From assembly GCF_043290135.1 (NCBI RefSeq), contig NW_027464796.1, positions 186,001-250,000 on the forward strand: a stretch of DNA of 64,000 nucleotides, in the 5' to 3' direction. The notes beneath the pieces were generated by a model. That model was not told the origin of the DNA. It saw only the letters and a program-made list of their open reading frames with translations, and did no database searches. A program made the translations under genes and the position numbers. Source of the DNA: Rhipicephalus microplus (Eukaryota; Arthropoda; Arachnida; Ixodida; Ixodidae). This document shows, piece by piece, positions 10,401 through 23,722 of this stretch (positions within the stretch are counted from its first letter, which is position 1; every line of letters starts with the position of its first letter).

Positions 10401-13400
10401 ACCACGTGAGTGTAACATGAATGCCCGTCCCTCATTTATTTGTTGCCTAACTCTCTTCTCAATGTTGTGATTCATCATAATGCTTGACTTGCTCTACTAA
10501 CAAGGAAGCAAGGAAAGGCCACAAAGTACTGACAAACTACCAACAAGTTACTGACAAATGTTTCAACGACTATATGTTATAGCCAATGATGCTTCAACAG
10601 ACAGGCATAGCGCCGTGGTGACGGACTGTCCACTACACAGCTGACAAGAGAAGGAATGCTAGGCGGCACTCGAAAATAACTAGTTTCAAAAGGTATGAAT
10701 CGCGCACAAAAGCTGCACTCAGAGTTCATTAGCTTCTTTCGCGTTGACGAGACGCAGACAGCGCCTGCCTCAATATCGCGACGCGTCTGCGGTATCACAA
10801 TCCGCTACCTTCTGCTGGTGGCCGAGGCAATCATAACAGTGTGCTAATGAAACAATATCCGCACAGCTCTTCCGCTTGTCCTTCGAGGCAATTTTCAGTG
10901 CGTGTGGTCAGTTGTGCTGGCCAGCTACTGTGGGGACAGTCCAATAAATGCTTGCGATCCTACCTCACTAACACCATCATTGCGGCTTGCATTCGGTAAC
11001 AAAAATTGAATAACCTATCAAGTGATGCAATGCATTCTTATGAAAGCCGAAATGGTCAAAACATTCGAATGTTTTAGTCATGGTGCTCTAGGTTGGAGAG
11101 ATGTAGAAACCGGCAGAGTTGATTGCATGTCTTCTTCTTTACTCATGGAGATGATACTCTCAGCATCATGTTTGGGATCATTACAAATATGTCAACGACC
11201 ATTGTATTTATATGAAAATATCGCTTTAATTGACAAAACATTTATTTATTTGTTCATCACTGCCAACAGAAATACAACTAACATTGAACAATAATTTACA
11301 ATGAAAAAACGGGAATGAAATGTTCGTACCTTAATTTATTATACATACTTACAGAAGACACCCAGTCTAATGCTTTATAAAAATTGGTATACATATCACT
11401 GCTTAGAGCTGTGCCAGGGAAATTGTTACTCGTATTCGCTTAATATCTGGAATTTGCTCCTTTCCAAAGTCATATGAATGCCGAGTATGCATTACCGATT
11501 CCTTGTTTTGACATCTCAGCAAATAAAGGTACCCTGGTCAAATAGCATCTTTATTGATTAAGTATAACTTGAGCCCCGGTTTTATGCATCAGCCCCAAAG
11601 ATCATAGTTTCAATACGGGCCGCGGCGTTCGAATTTCAATACAGGTGAAATGTCAATGGACTGTGTGCTGTTCGAGGTCAGTGCACGTCAAACAGCACCA
11701 GATACGTTCGAAATTGCCAAACTTCTTCACTAAGGTGTCTCTCAAAAGTATATTGTTGTTTCAAAGCGCAAAAAACGAGATGCTATTACTCTTAGCCCTC
11801 TGCAGGGGTGTTCGGTGTTCCAGACGACCCCAACAAACTCATCATTTGAACAATCCTAAATCATGCTATTTAGCGAACGGCCTTTAAGGCCTCCATATAG
11901 TGAAGGCCAAAAGAGCAATATAACCACATACGTAAACGCCTCTAGAAGGGTTTAATATGAAAGACTGGCGATACAACTATGTATATGTATATATATATTT
12001 TGCAGGGTGCCCACACTATAATGCGGTCAACGTAGTTCATTGCCGTTAACTGCGGCAGTTGCGACATCACTTGAGTGTGAATTTCCTAGTTAGGCAAAGC
12101 CGATCATTGTAGACAGACAACCTTACACAATCCTACGACATCCCACTTCACAAGACAATGTAACGTCTGTAGATTGTTCATTACAATACTCGCAACAAAC
12201 ACTTTAAGCTTCGCATCCCGCTAAGAAAAACCGTAGTCACGGTCATTGTGCCGGGGAAAATTGCAGCCTTTTCTCTTCTGATGCTATCACCGAATATATT
12301 CACGTAACGTAAGGGGTGATTAGGCACGTTGATGAGGTAATGATGGTGCGCTAACAAAACGGTGCTAATTCTGGTGTTGTCCAAAAAGTCGAAAGTATTC
12401 TGCATCGAACCGAGTGCAAAAAGGGCATGTAGCTTCTGGAAAATTAGGGAACCTTAAAGCTTCTAATTTATTAGTTGAAAGCGATAGCGATATTCTGTTC
12501 TTTGTGTGCCCTTCAGAGATTCAGTGCATGAAACGTTTTCGAACTTTCTGTGCACCCATTACGTGGCCTTAAGAAAACAGGTGCAGTAGCGTGTGTGGTC
12601 TTTGTAGTTGGTTACTGGCTTCAAACCAGGAAGTCATTATGATGATCTTATTTTCTGACGCCCGATGGAAATGGGAGCTTGTATCACGCAATAATACTGT
12701 AATATTTTATGTTGTATTGTGGAGCATGTACACAGAACGCCTGTGTTTGGTGAAGCATGTGTTATGTCCAATGCATTTTGCCCCATTCTATGTCTTCCTT
12801 GTGGACACTGAATGGGTCGTTATACAGGCTCGTTAAAAGGACATATGTGTTATGTAAGTGGCGACGTTACACGGGCAATCCGCTGCCCTTTAAGCACCAG
12901 TTTAACTGACGAGCCCTGTAAAGCCTCTGCAATGCACATAACTACTACATTACAAAAGCTTTCAACCATGTCTTTTGATAACACTTGGCTTTTGCGAGAA
13001 AAAAAAATGTAGCCTAACAAGCTACTGGCTGATTGAATCATTTCTTACAATGCGTATGATTTACCAGAATTCAGTTTTCTCGTTTTGTGTGACTGCAGCG
13101 ATGAGCTCAAGTATAGCTACACCATCAAAATTTGCTGTTCTGATATTCGAACAGCTTTCACCGTAAAAGGAAAGACTTGCTGTGTGTTTGCGCTGTGTGC
13201 TGATTCGCTGTGTAAGCACTGTCAATTGCTGGTGGCGGGCTCTTTCAGGCCAGAGTGCCTCGTTTTGTGACCAATAAGTTTGGATTTTCGATACCGTTCG
13301 AACTTAGCCCCAGAGGTATTTTATTTGCAGCAGCACGAACACTTCTCGGTAGCGAAACATATAACCTATATAATGCTGAAAGACTGCGAGAAATAAAGAT

Positions 13401-15538
13401 ACCATCAGCACCACTCTCATCATCCACGCTTTTTCTCCGTGCTTTTCAAGCTGTCAGTCACAGCCCTGGTAGAAGAAACATTTTGAGCAGAAATCTCGGA
13501 ACATATCTCTCATGTGCAGCAGTTGTCCACTTCACGCGATGGTCGGAATGTGTGCTGGCAGAAATACATTAGCTGTATTGCTCGAGAGCCATTGTTCGTG
13601 ACCGGCTTATGAGGCACAGGACGAAGAGAATAAATGAAGAAGAAATAAAATCATAAAGAGTGGAAGGTTCTGTCTGCCAGTCACATATAAAGTCTATTTT
13701 TATGGTCAGGGCAACTTGCAGACCGCAGATATATATGTTTGGGGGAAAGATGAGCAGCTGGAGGGTATCGGAAAACCGTAATAGATCAACTGAAAAAGAG
13801 ATACATACTTTACTTGCCAATTACCAGTGATTGGGACAGTGAACGAACAAGATGCTGATTACAAGAAGTGAACTAATACCAGAAATGGAAAAGAATAGTG
13901 AAACTAACCAGTATGTTCAGTTGTCTTTCGATTGGTGATATAAAGCTACTATGTTTCTGTTTCAGTCGATAAATACCTGCTGGACCAGCGATTCTTCATT
14001 GAGACGCGGCCTAAGTTTAGAAATTGATAGGTAGAGCACATATGGAAGATATGTTATGCAATGACCAGCAGTTAACGCAACTATGAAAGAGTACAATAAA
14101 CAATGAAAAAATTTGGCTTCTATTCGCATACGCGTTGAAAGTGTGAGATTAACAAGAAACCCTTAATAAAAATGGTACATTTTAACCAATGCAATGCAAA
14201 CGCGAATGAAATTTAGCCAGTTTAACGCCAAAACTGAAGTAAACAACAAAAATGCCATCAATGACTTCAGAGTCTTGATTGGCTGCATGATGCGACGGTT
14301 TTGTCTCTTGACAAGAAAGAAAGCTAACGCAATCAAAACTGTGAAATGTAAGGTAGACATGCGAGGCTGTTTAGAGAGTTTTGAATATAAATTTTCTTCT
14401 ACACTTCTACATATCCTGGTCTTTCATTTACTGCACTCAACATTGTGTCTACCAGAATATGTTCATCATTAAAACGACCGAAAACTGAACTCACGCAGTT
14501 AAGGACACACATAGAGGTAGTCGTGTGTCCTTACGTTACCATGTTCATAGTATATCATTGTTTGTCACTATGCACATGTACCAAATGACTCGCATGCCAC
14601 TCTAATAATTTTGTTGGTACTTCCACGTAACTTGTATGGGTAAATGATGCTCTTGAATTCGCAAAGCTCTTTTTTGCGGTGAAAACAATACAGATGATAA
14701 TGAGAACTATATTGCTTTACAAAACGCTGCAGTAACTCTCAAGCAACTAATAAAATGTTTATATTCCAGTTCATTTATCGCAAAACTCTGATGGTTTGGT
14801 TTTTCTGTATTGCGGTCATAATAAACTTTCTAGTACATAGTAAACGTTTATGTAGAGACCTCAACTATGGTCACTTAGTCAGAGGCTCGTAGCTCTAAGA
14901 AAATTATTGAAAAATGTTTTGGTAAAGTAGTAATATGCTTGAGTTTCGTGCATTCTTCTACGAAATCAACCATGGTAAAATAGCCACCGCCACATTTCAT
15001 GTTCACAGTTTGTTCTTGGAGGAAAACAGTCATTTGGTTGTTCAAATCTAATTATTGTTATCACCTGTGTCTTTCTCGGCGAACGAAATGAGGCTGAAAC
15101 AATTCCGTAATTAACCATGACAACTGAAGATGTGTAATAAAAGGATAAGCAAATATAAAATCTCATTCTTAGAGCCACGTGAATGCTCCTTCCCGCAACG
15201 GAGGACTTATTATTCCCTGCGCGTCTTGAATTTCCTCCCAATACAATTAAATTAGAGGTCCGCAAAAAAAAAAGACATGCTGCCATAGGTTTCTCGCAAA
15301 ACAATATTTTCATATAACCTGTATACACTTTTGTGTTTTGTAACCACAATAACAATACAATAGCACTTGCTGAGAATCCAAGGTCGGTTATCAGTATCAG
15401 TATATGCCTGTCCTTTGTACAGTAGTGAAATTTAATGGCGCGTATTACTGGTCTTATTCCAACGAAGAAGCAAGAGACTGGTGGTGTTTGCGTCAGTGTG
15501 AAACCATAAAACGAAACATCATTTTCTAGGAAAACTTA
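7416..15538. other. Unassigned AT-rich stretch, 8.1 kb
   Basis: No gene, transposon domain or known repeat could be recognised. It has short poly-T and poly-A runs (for example near 7710 and 9760) and a TA-rich tract near 11980-12000. Reading frames (112 codons at 7965, 102 at 10112, 105 at 13255, 129 on the minus strand at 14966-15355) lack domains and are not supported as genes. It may be intron or intergenic DNA. Confidence 0.45.
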
Positions 15539-15585
15539 ACTTATAAGACATTCCTAAAAACTTATAAGGCATTCCTAGAACTTAT
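15539..15585 (+). repeat. 21-bp tandem duplication
   Basis: ACTTATAAGACATTCCTA is followed 21 bp later by ACTTATAAGGCATTCCTA and then a partial third ACTTATGA. Confidence 0.8.
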
Positions 15586-15635
15586 GATTGCTTCCTCAAT
15601 CATGTAGAGGCGGAATTATCATTTCCTACTTTCCC

Positions 15636-15783
15636 GGCATTATTCCTCCAGATACACCTATTTTTCTTTCCACTTAAATTCATCTTTATATAGACGGAGA
15701 CACCTCGTTTCTAATATACTTACGGTTCTTCCATTGAACTAATATTTCCAACTTTTCCAGCATTATTCCTCCAGATACACCTA
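15636..15783 (+). repeat. Direct repeat pair, 122-bp spacing
   Basis: GCATTATTCCTCCAGATACA and the next bases occur at 15638-15660 and again at 15760-15783, followed in both by a TTTTCTTT segment. The copies look like a tandem duplication of about 122 bp whose remaining parts have diverged. Confidence 0.75.
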
Positions 15784-16215
15784 ATTTTCTTTGCCGCTTA
15801 CCCATTCTCCTTGTGATAAGACAAATAAAAGTATAATTTAACATACCAAATAACGATTATACATGTTAGTGAACAGCGTGTGTAGATTGCGCCGATCAAA
15901 TTTTGGTTGTACTGGCTAGACATCCCCTTCAAATCTTTTGAGATGGGTCGCCGAAAACGAGGCTTTACTTTTCATACGCGTGATAAGCTCGCTTTTGCGC
16001 ATACGTGAAGTAATATTTTCCTAGATTTTGAGGAGCACTTTCGCAACGCAGCCTCGCCGCGATAAACTTCTGGGCGCGTTCGGCATGTATAGATCACTTA
16101 CGGTGAGCTCGCTAAAGCTAATGCACTTACACATGGCAAATCGCGCTTCCCATTTCGATTCTTCCATATACACGGAGACAGCTCATTCCAGACATACTTA
16201 CAGCTCTTCCATTGA
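15688..16215 (+). repeat. Dispersed direct repeat of about 50 bp
   Basis: The block at 15688-15738 (ACGGAGACACCTCG ... TTCTTCCATTGA) returns in diverged form at 16166-16215 (ACGGAGACAGCTCA ... CTCTTCCATTGA). Together with the 122-bp repeat just upstream it suggests a small segmental duplication. Confidence 0.65.
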
Positions 16216-19200
16216 TGTATCTCGATGTGCTTATTCACATTACGAGTAGTTTCATTGCTCGTGAAGAGCTCGGAGGCCTACCTAATGGGTCTGGGGTTTT
16301 ATAAAAATTCATTTAGTTTAATATTCATAAAAGGCCCGAAGCCGTTACATAAATGGGGGGGGGGGAAGCATACACAGAGATTCAAAACAGTGCGATAAAG
16401 AGGATATGATTTCATATTAAACAAAATAAATTGAACAAACAAAATTTCCATGTCGTAGTTCAAAGAAATGTGAACACAATACATTACAGTGGCTTTATAT
16501 GGTCGAAGTGAAAAGGGTGAGATAAATGCTCACAAATTATAAAGCGATAGCCTTAAGAAGGTCGTTTCCCTGAAATTATGGCGTCGCCGCTAGAGTCATT
16601 AGTTCTGAGTGAAAAATACTCATCTTGTCCATGATGGAAAAATCTGGACAAATGCAAATAAAGAAATAATGAAGTTTGCGGGTTCGACTGAGGATATTGT
16701 TTAAAAAACTCATATCATAGACAGTTAATCTTAAAAATGATATCTTATCCCGGCCGCCCGTGGGAAGAGCTGGTGTTCTCGATAGATTCTGAATTTTTAT
16801 TGAAACTAATTTGAAAAAAAAAACTTCTATGTAGATGACATCCATATATAGATGTCATGTAGTGCAAGCAGCCTCCACAACTCATCAATTATAGCGAAGC
16901 ACAAGCATACGCTGGCGCCAGGCAAGAAAAAAAGATGTGATTTGATGCTTTAAACACCCACCCATTACAAAGCACTCAGTAATCGTCATAAGCAGCAGCG
17001 CCATAAGCAAGACCAACAGCTGCGCAGGTTAGCGTGAGGCACTACGGACGAGGCCTAGGCCCTTAACTGATTCGCAAAAGGAATATTATGGCGTGGTTGG
17101 CACTTGAAAACTACACATTCGATGGCACTTTGAAACGCGAACGTTACCCGCACAGTCCTTTGGTTCCTCACAGGATGCACGGTTCAGGCATGCACCGATA
17201 ACCGAAAGAAGTCAACAGTTAATAAAGCGGTGCACACGAGACCAGTTTATGCGATCGCGACATACTCTTAAAGGTGAAGCTCAAGCGTTCGTCAATTTTT
17301 CGCGATCTGAGCGAGAAGTTGCAACGCTGTCAAGCTTGCTACACGAGGTTATTCTGGTTGAGAAGAATTCATTTTACATCACCAATATGTGGCCACTTTT
17401 GCTCTTGATAGGAAGAGTGTGGGCTAATCTTTAAAGTAATCTTCCAGTAGTAAATATATTATTTGATTGATAATTATTCTTCTGCATTAGAGGCATAATT
17501 TTAGTGCATTCGAGAATAATTATTTTGTAATAATAAACAGTCCTTTCATTGTGCTCTTGTGGAGAATAGAAGCATGGAAAGTAAAAAAAAACGCCCCACA
17601 GGTAAGTTCAGTTGAGAACAATACTTTGATGTTTCTGGAAAACAAGCAGTATAAGACATGATATATTTTCATTGTGACTGATTTCGCAACTATTTGCCGC
17701 CCTCGTTTTGATGAAAAATTTAATTAGTGAAATCAGATATTAACATAGTAAGATTTATAATGTAGGGTCGAAGTGCCTCAAAAAAAATTAACTAATCTTT
17801 CCCAATCTCTATTGTGAAGAAGTTAAACAGGTGCTCAAGCTTAGGAGCGATATTCTAAAACCTGATTTTGAGCGTCTGCTTCTCTGTTAATCAACCCAAA
17901 CTTGCTTGATTCATCACAATAAGGCGAACGAATCGTTAATAACAATCGTGGGCTGATTTAACGTTTCACTTGCAAAAATGACGGAGCACGTTGGCACATA
18001 TGTGCCAATTAATTTAGCCTCAAGCTTCTTGTCGAATCCCGACTTAAACACACGAATGAAATTTGCTTTTCTTGAAAACGACAAAGCCGTATGAGCCACG
18101 TATTAAGAAAGAACTTTCGGCACTATGCCTAACACTGCATATTTTGTGACAACTACATGCACTACACGTGTCATACATGCCTCACGTCAAAACACTGTTG
18201 TGCTGGCGGCGTACAAATCTAGGTACCACTAGGCGTGCGATAACTTTGAAGTTCCGAGTAAATCGGGAATATATTTGGTCTTACTGCACAGCTTATAATG
18301 TAAGTACGTTACAGAGTAGCCCAGAGATGATAATTGACGGATATCTGCCAAATCACCCCAAACGTGCAGCTTTTTCTCGTATCTCTTATTCCCTAGGCTT
18401 CTTGCACTGATTTTTGTATGAATACACATGTCATGGAAACGTGATAGTGTATCAAGTGTACGGTGAGGTATGTAGGGTCCTTGTGCTCGAGTGTGCAAGC
18501 CATGTAACAACTTACATTACAACGACCGTAAGCATTGAGGGGACTTGCGGCGGATCCACAAACACAACTTACGACAAGTGAGAACAAGTGTAACATCACT
18601 ACTCGCAGTAACCACGTCACAAATAAAAAAAAATACACCCACACATGTATGAAATTTTCTCTTCATTACAATGCAGAGTAAACAGAAGTTATCTGCACTA
18701 ATTGCTGTTTTCAATTCCGAGTAAGCAAGAAAGCTAATGCTTAAATTGCAGCATGGAAACCCATAAAAGTGCTAGTTTGGTCTTAATCAAAAACAATAAG
18801 AAAACAAAATATACATTCAGTAATGCAGAGCATAAATAACAAGATATTTTTGTCCAGCCTTAAACTTACTATTTTATTGAGCCATTGTCTCGTTTCCAGC
18901 ACAAGTGAACGTATTCTCAAAGTATGTGTATAGTTCTTGCTAGCAAGTAAATACCAAACACATGGAGCATCATGTTTCTCGAAAGTGACGCTACAGAGAG
19001 TCTTTTTATTGGTGAGAGTTGTTTCAAGGATGCTTTAGTTGTAGATTTAAGTGTGCACACATAACTAAACTAGAAAAAAAAGGTATGCTTGTCTTCTAAA
19101 TATTTCACCTTTTTCATCATTGTTTACCATCCGAAACAGTGCTTTTATTGGTACACTGCAAGATATTGATTTTTGTTATTTTCGATATTACTTCTTAGAA

Positions 19201-19297
19201 GAAATACATACCTCCTGTAAATATACACTGGATCGCTGTATCTACATTGTCAAAAGTGAAGGTGCGTTATATCCTAAAGAGGCTGCTTAAAAAAACA
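16216..19297. other. Unassigned stretch
   Basis: No supported gene. It has a run of nine or more G near 16357-16366, a near-palindrome at 16832-16861 (arms GATGACATC and GATGTCAT around CATATATA) and a richer, less AT-biased patch at about 16900-17300 that could be a decayed repeat of unknown type. Confidence 0.4.
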
Positions 19298-19337
19298 ACA
19301 TAAGTAAATAAGTTAAGAAATAACATAAGTAAATAAG
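19298..19337 (+). repeat. 16-bp direct duplication
   Basis: AACATAAGTAAATAAG at 19298-19313 recurs at 19322-19337, followed by a loose run of GGCACA-type units to about 19370. Confidence 0.8.
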
Positions 19338-19622
19338 AGGCACATGTGGCACAAAAGGCACAGAAGGCACACAACAAGTACTATCGCTTCCTCACGCTGC
19401 TATCTTTCTGTCCTTTTTCAGGTGAAGTCTAGGTACTATGCTGTCGTAGTGTTTTAGTATCTTTCTTTGAATTTCCAGATGGGTACTAGCAACAATGTTG
19501 TGTCCATGCTCACATTGCCATCAGTTTGTTTTTTTAGAAAACGACTGTCTCACATACGCATTCGTAACGCTGTTCATTTGCTACATTCATTTGAAACCCA
19601 GCCAGAAAAGCACATACTTTTT

Positions 19623-19865
19623 ATGAAAATCTTTTTCTTGCTTTTTTTTGCTTTTTACACGAATTCTAAATGTCAACCTGATGTGTGGCATAGTTTGTAC
19701 GCGGTCAATAAACCGATTTCTTTTCTGCATAAAGTGACAACGTTCCCTTTTCTTCCTGTGACAGCTGCCACGACAGAACGTGGAACAAGAACGAGTAGAA
19801 TTCGCATTTTGAAGCACGTGCGACAGTGGCACGGTGCAGCTGTAGTCAGACTTTGCGTTCTATAA
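19623..19865 (+). CDS. Doubtful secreted-protein first exon (lipocalin-like start)
   Basis: From the in-frame Met at 19623 the reading begins MKIFFLLFFAFYTNSKC, a good signal-peptide shape with an Ala/Ser-rich cut region. It is followed by QPDVWHSL, which recalls the short DxW segment near the N terminus of tick salivary lipocalins. The rest, to the stop at 19863-19865, has no domain that I recognise and no disulphide pattern. No second exon was found nearby. A signal peptide in a T-rich region easily arises by chance (Phe/Leu codons), so this is only a candidate; it could equally be a decayed gene fragment. Confidence 0.15.
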   Translation: MKIFFLLFFAFYTNSKCQPDVWHSLYAVNKPISFLHKVTTFPFLPVTAATTERGTRTSRIRILKHVRQWHGAAVVRLCVL

Positions 19866-22338
19866 ATTCTGAAAAATTCACCGTTCGCCTCCCCAGTTGA
19901 CAGGAAACTGGCAGCTATCCAGGCGAAAATGTCATCGCACTTATTTTTTTTCCACTACCGCATCACTTGAACAGCACCGGACAGATCGCCGGCAGTTTTT
20001 TTTCCCTTGTTGACTTTAAAGTGCACGACTGGTTTTTATCGGCGTGAAGTCGCTTTTGAACACCGATGGCAACATTTTTGGGAATGACCGTATCTTGGAA
20101 AGTTTGAACGCTGTTCCGTGCTTCAATCGCGTATTTCTCGCATATGTTAAAGAAAGCCAACTCGACGGTTAGAAAGGGGGAAATCTCTAGGTGCTTTCTA
20201 TTTTACATGCTGATAGAAGAATGCGCTAGTGCACAAGCCGAAGCACGTTGCCACATCTAAATTTTTGTGCTCTGTTCAGCCTCACGACGTTTGAACTTGT
20301 AGTAAACGTGTTACGGTGAGAAGAGTTACCTGTAATCACTGTATTCAAAACGCCGCAAGGAGGAGCCGTCCGTGCGGCAGATCACCATGACCTGCATACC
20401 TTTACACGGCCATTTAGAAGGCAAGAAAACACGACATATGCACACAGGCAGAGATATTGAAATCGCGAATCAATGGTTAAGATATCAAAATATCTCTTCA
20501 TATTCTCAGTGTTGTGTTCATTTTTGTTGTAATCACGCAGTGTTCTGTAGCGAATATACATAAATTGGTAAGGTATGAAATGTAATCGCTATGACAACTA
20601 AGGCTGCAGTGGCGATGCACTAAAGCCTGAAGCGTGCAATTCGTTCATTTTTTACCTTAGTGATGGTATCATCAGAAACACCAGCAAAATGCAATTACTA
20701 ACTAGAGATTGACATTAAGTGACTAAAGATATCTTTTTATGATACTTCGGCGTTCCACTTGAAAAATGAAACAAAAACAATAATCAACGACTTCTATGGA
20801 AATAGCTACTTGAATCGAATACACCTGAATATACACATGCTTAAAGGTACCCTAAAAATTATGACAGCTATATTCTCACCTTATAAGAAAACGACTAAAC
20901 ACTACAGAGCGACTACTTAGACTGGGCTAAAGATGCCGAAGCTCTGCCCTAATTATCTTCAAGCTCAGTCGCTGCGTTTATGCATAATTTGTGTACGTCT
21001 AGGAGTTTTTATCTACCAAGAAGAAATCGAGAACGCATTGCAGCCAAGTGGTCGCATAGAAAGAAACACATAAGCAATAAAAAGGCAGCATTTCTTCGCA
21101 AGAAAAGATCTGTAACGGCTTAGTGGCAAGTAGTAGATATATATGTGGATCCTAATGCAAAGGTATCAATCGGTCACTTCTTCCTGTCTGCGCTAGCAGA
21201 AGTACGCCTGTTTCTAAGTGATAGCACTCTTTTAGGAAGTAGGGGCCTCCAAACTTCCTAACAAAAGTGGTGATATTCAGGCTTATTGTAATTATTACTG
21301 TACACCTTAAACCTAAAGAAATGAGTTCACTAGGCCAGGATTCTTTTCAATAAAATTTATTACACCTTCACCTTAGCAATTTCACTGCTTAGTCAAATAT
21401 ACAAGAATATGAAATATTTTTTTCCCGTCAACATATGAAAAGAGAAAGATTACCTGTATACAAGCAGGAGAAGTCTGTGCATTTTTGTAATACCTTACAA
21501 ATGGTAATATTTCTTTTTCAGCTGGTGTATATTGATGTAAAATTTTGCTAACTAACTGACAGCCTCGTAGAATATAATACGTCGTAAATCTCTTCTGACC
21601 TTAACACACGTCCTTGAGCAAAGAAAGTGTCATGTTCAATCATGCTGTTTCCACATAAGAGAAAGTGGAAGAGAAGGTGCTAATGGGGAAGGGTGTTTCT
21701 CAGTGCCACAAACATTAAACCTAGGGAAGAGAAAACCATGCAGTGCTTTTGAGATTTGTTTGTCGAGGCACTAGTGCTGTCAACTTGAAGTAGGACAAAT
21801 AAGGAAGCGTGTTTCCGCTCTACTATCTTTGTCTGGAAGCAACTGCTAAGGGCATTTTACCCTAAGGTGGTGATTCTCATTACTCTTCCTCCCTACAGGC
21901 CCGGTTTCAGTTCTCTATTGCATGTAAGGAAGAGGGATTGAGCTCCACTGACGTCGTTGGCTTACTCTTGCGTTGCTAATTTCTAGTGGAGCAGTGACGA
22001 GTACAGGGACTCTCCGAATTTCCGTGGCACATGCATATTTTACGAAAGAAAGTGACTACATGACACACCAGGACCATGACACATCGACAAGTTTAGTCCA
22101 AGAGTTGCTTCGCACCTACTAGGGTAAGCAGAAAAAGCTGAATTTTACTGACATTACAAGCAACGAGCTGAGTTTAAGTTCTGAACTTTCAGTAGGCAAC
22201 GCTGAAAACAGTGAATATCCATCATTCTCAAAAAAGGACAGTGGTCTTGTAGTTCAAAAATGTTTGCTTACTTATATGAAACATGCAACGTGCATTGCTG
22301 TCTTCACCTGCTACAGTCACTAATAAACTCTTGCTTGC

Positions 22339-22340
<2 letters not shown>
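19866..22340. other. Unassigned stretch
   Basis: No supported gene or repeat. It is AT-rich with scattered short homopolymers. Confidence 0.4.
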
Positions 22341-22376
<36 letters not shown>

Positions 22377-22387
22377 GATTGATTGAT
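22341..22387 (+). repeat. GATT microsatellite, tail of SINE
   Basis: About ten GATT units with one GAATGATT variant. It directly precedes the minus-strand SINE remnant and is the reverse of its AATC-type tail. Confidence 0.9.
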
Positions 22388-22448
22388 ATGTGGGGTTTAA
22401 CGTCCCAAAACCACCATATGATTATGAGAGACGCCGTAGTAGAGGGCT
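22388..22448 (-). mobile_element. SINE 3' part, minus orientation
   Basis: The sequence GGTTTAACGTCCCAAAACCA followed by CATATGATTATGAGAG and GTAGAGGGCTCCGGAA is the reverse complement of the 3' body of the SINE seen nearly complete at 53546-53779. The tRNA-like head is missing: the match ends after GGCTCCGGAA. A 5'-truncated insertion is likely. Confidence 0.75.
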
Positions 22449-23649
22449 CCGGAATAAAATTTTGCTAGAATATATTTCAGGAAATTAAAGGGTTGTAGTA
22501 CGCCAAAATCACTTTCTAAATATGAGCAGCTGCTTAGTTTTATAGATTATATTACGACATCTCTGAATGAGAATTCAAGATAGACCTTGAAGGTGCCTGA
22601 ATAACGAACTACCTATAATTAGGAATGATGCGCTGTGAATTTTTATAAACGGAAATAGCAGCGCATATACAGCTGAAAAACGCACAGGGCACTTGGCTAA
22701 CCATTCGCGGTAAATGAAATATCATTTACTCGTTCTGAAGGACAAAGGCAGAACCTAATTATTCTGCACGATCGGCAGCCGTGATTTAATCGGAACCCGA
22801 ATAAACGATCTGTCGACGGCGTGAGCTTGCATTCTCTCGGGCAGCTTCCTCGATAAACAACTTTGCATGCACCTCGTTTTCGAAGTTTCCTAATAATCTT
22901 CGCAAAACAAGGACCTTAATGAAGCGTCACAAGTGAAGTTATGCTTAAGCAGTGGGCCAAACTCCTGTGGCCTATAAAAATAGATCGCGATCTTTAAAGC
23001 CTTGCATTTACACTGTCCTCGCTATTCTTCATATTGAGAGCGCAACGTGGTGAAAATGCATTATTTTTCATTGAAGAAGGTCTTACACATGTAAGCGATG
23101 TAGTTAGGCGACTTTTCGTTTCTAATAACGAAGAGGAAACAGCACAAAAACGGTATGAAAAAAGAAGACCACACAAGACCAGCGCCTGTGTTGTGTTACT
23201 TGTGTGGTGTTCTTTCTTCGCCCTGTTTTCGTACTGTTATGTGCTCAGTATCATGTACTAAATGGCCCTTCAAAACACGCTCTTTGTTACTAAGTATGAT
23301 AAGAAAGTGTAATTCTGTAGGTATGGGTGGTTTGTAGCGCGAACGGTCTCATGAAATGACAAGGCTGCTTCCAGGTTAATTACACTTCATAAAAAAAAGA
23401 ACACACATACAAAAGTGAACAAAGCACCAAAAAAAAGAGAGAGAGATTGAGAGAGCTAACTGGGAAAATTTTCAAGGAGCGAAGTGTCCTTAAGAAAGCC
23501 AATCAATTATGGCACAACCTAAACGGTTGGAGAGACAGTCAGATAATTAGATAAAAAGAAATGACAGGAAAGCCTTGGATTATGCACATATGCATTTGTT
23601 CCATCCTTTCTAGGAAAAAAGGGGGTTCTTTGAGACAGATTTAATGCAC
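22449..23649. other. Unassigned stretch
   Basis: No supported gene. A GA-rich microsatellite-like tract lies near 23430-23455. Confidence 0.4.
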
Positions 23650-23722
23650 TGAGTGACAGGTGCTGTTTAACGCCCCAAAACCACCACATGATTATGAGAG
23701 ACACCGTAGTTGAGGGCTCCTG
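23650..23722 (-). mobile_element. SINE 3' part, minus orientation, decayed
   Basis: It has TTTAACGCCCCAAAACCA, CACATGATTATGAGAGACAC and GAGGGCTCCTGAAAT blocks, matching the copy at 22388 with scattered changes. The head and the microsatellite tail are both absent. Confidence 0.7.
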
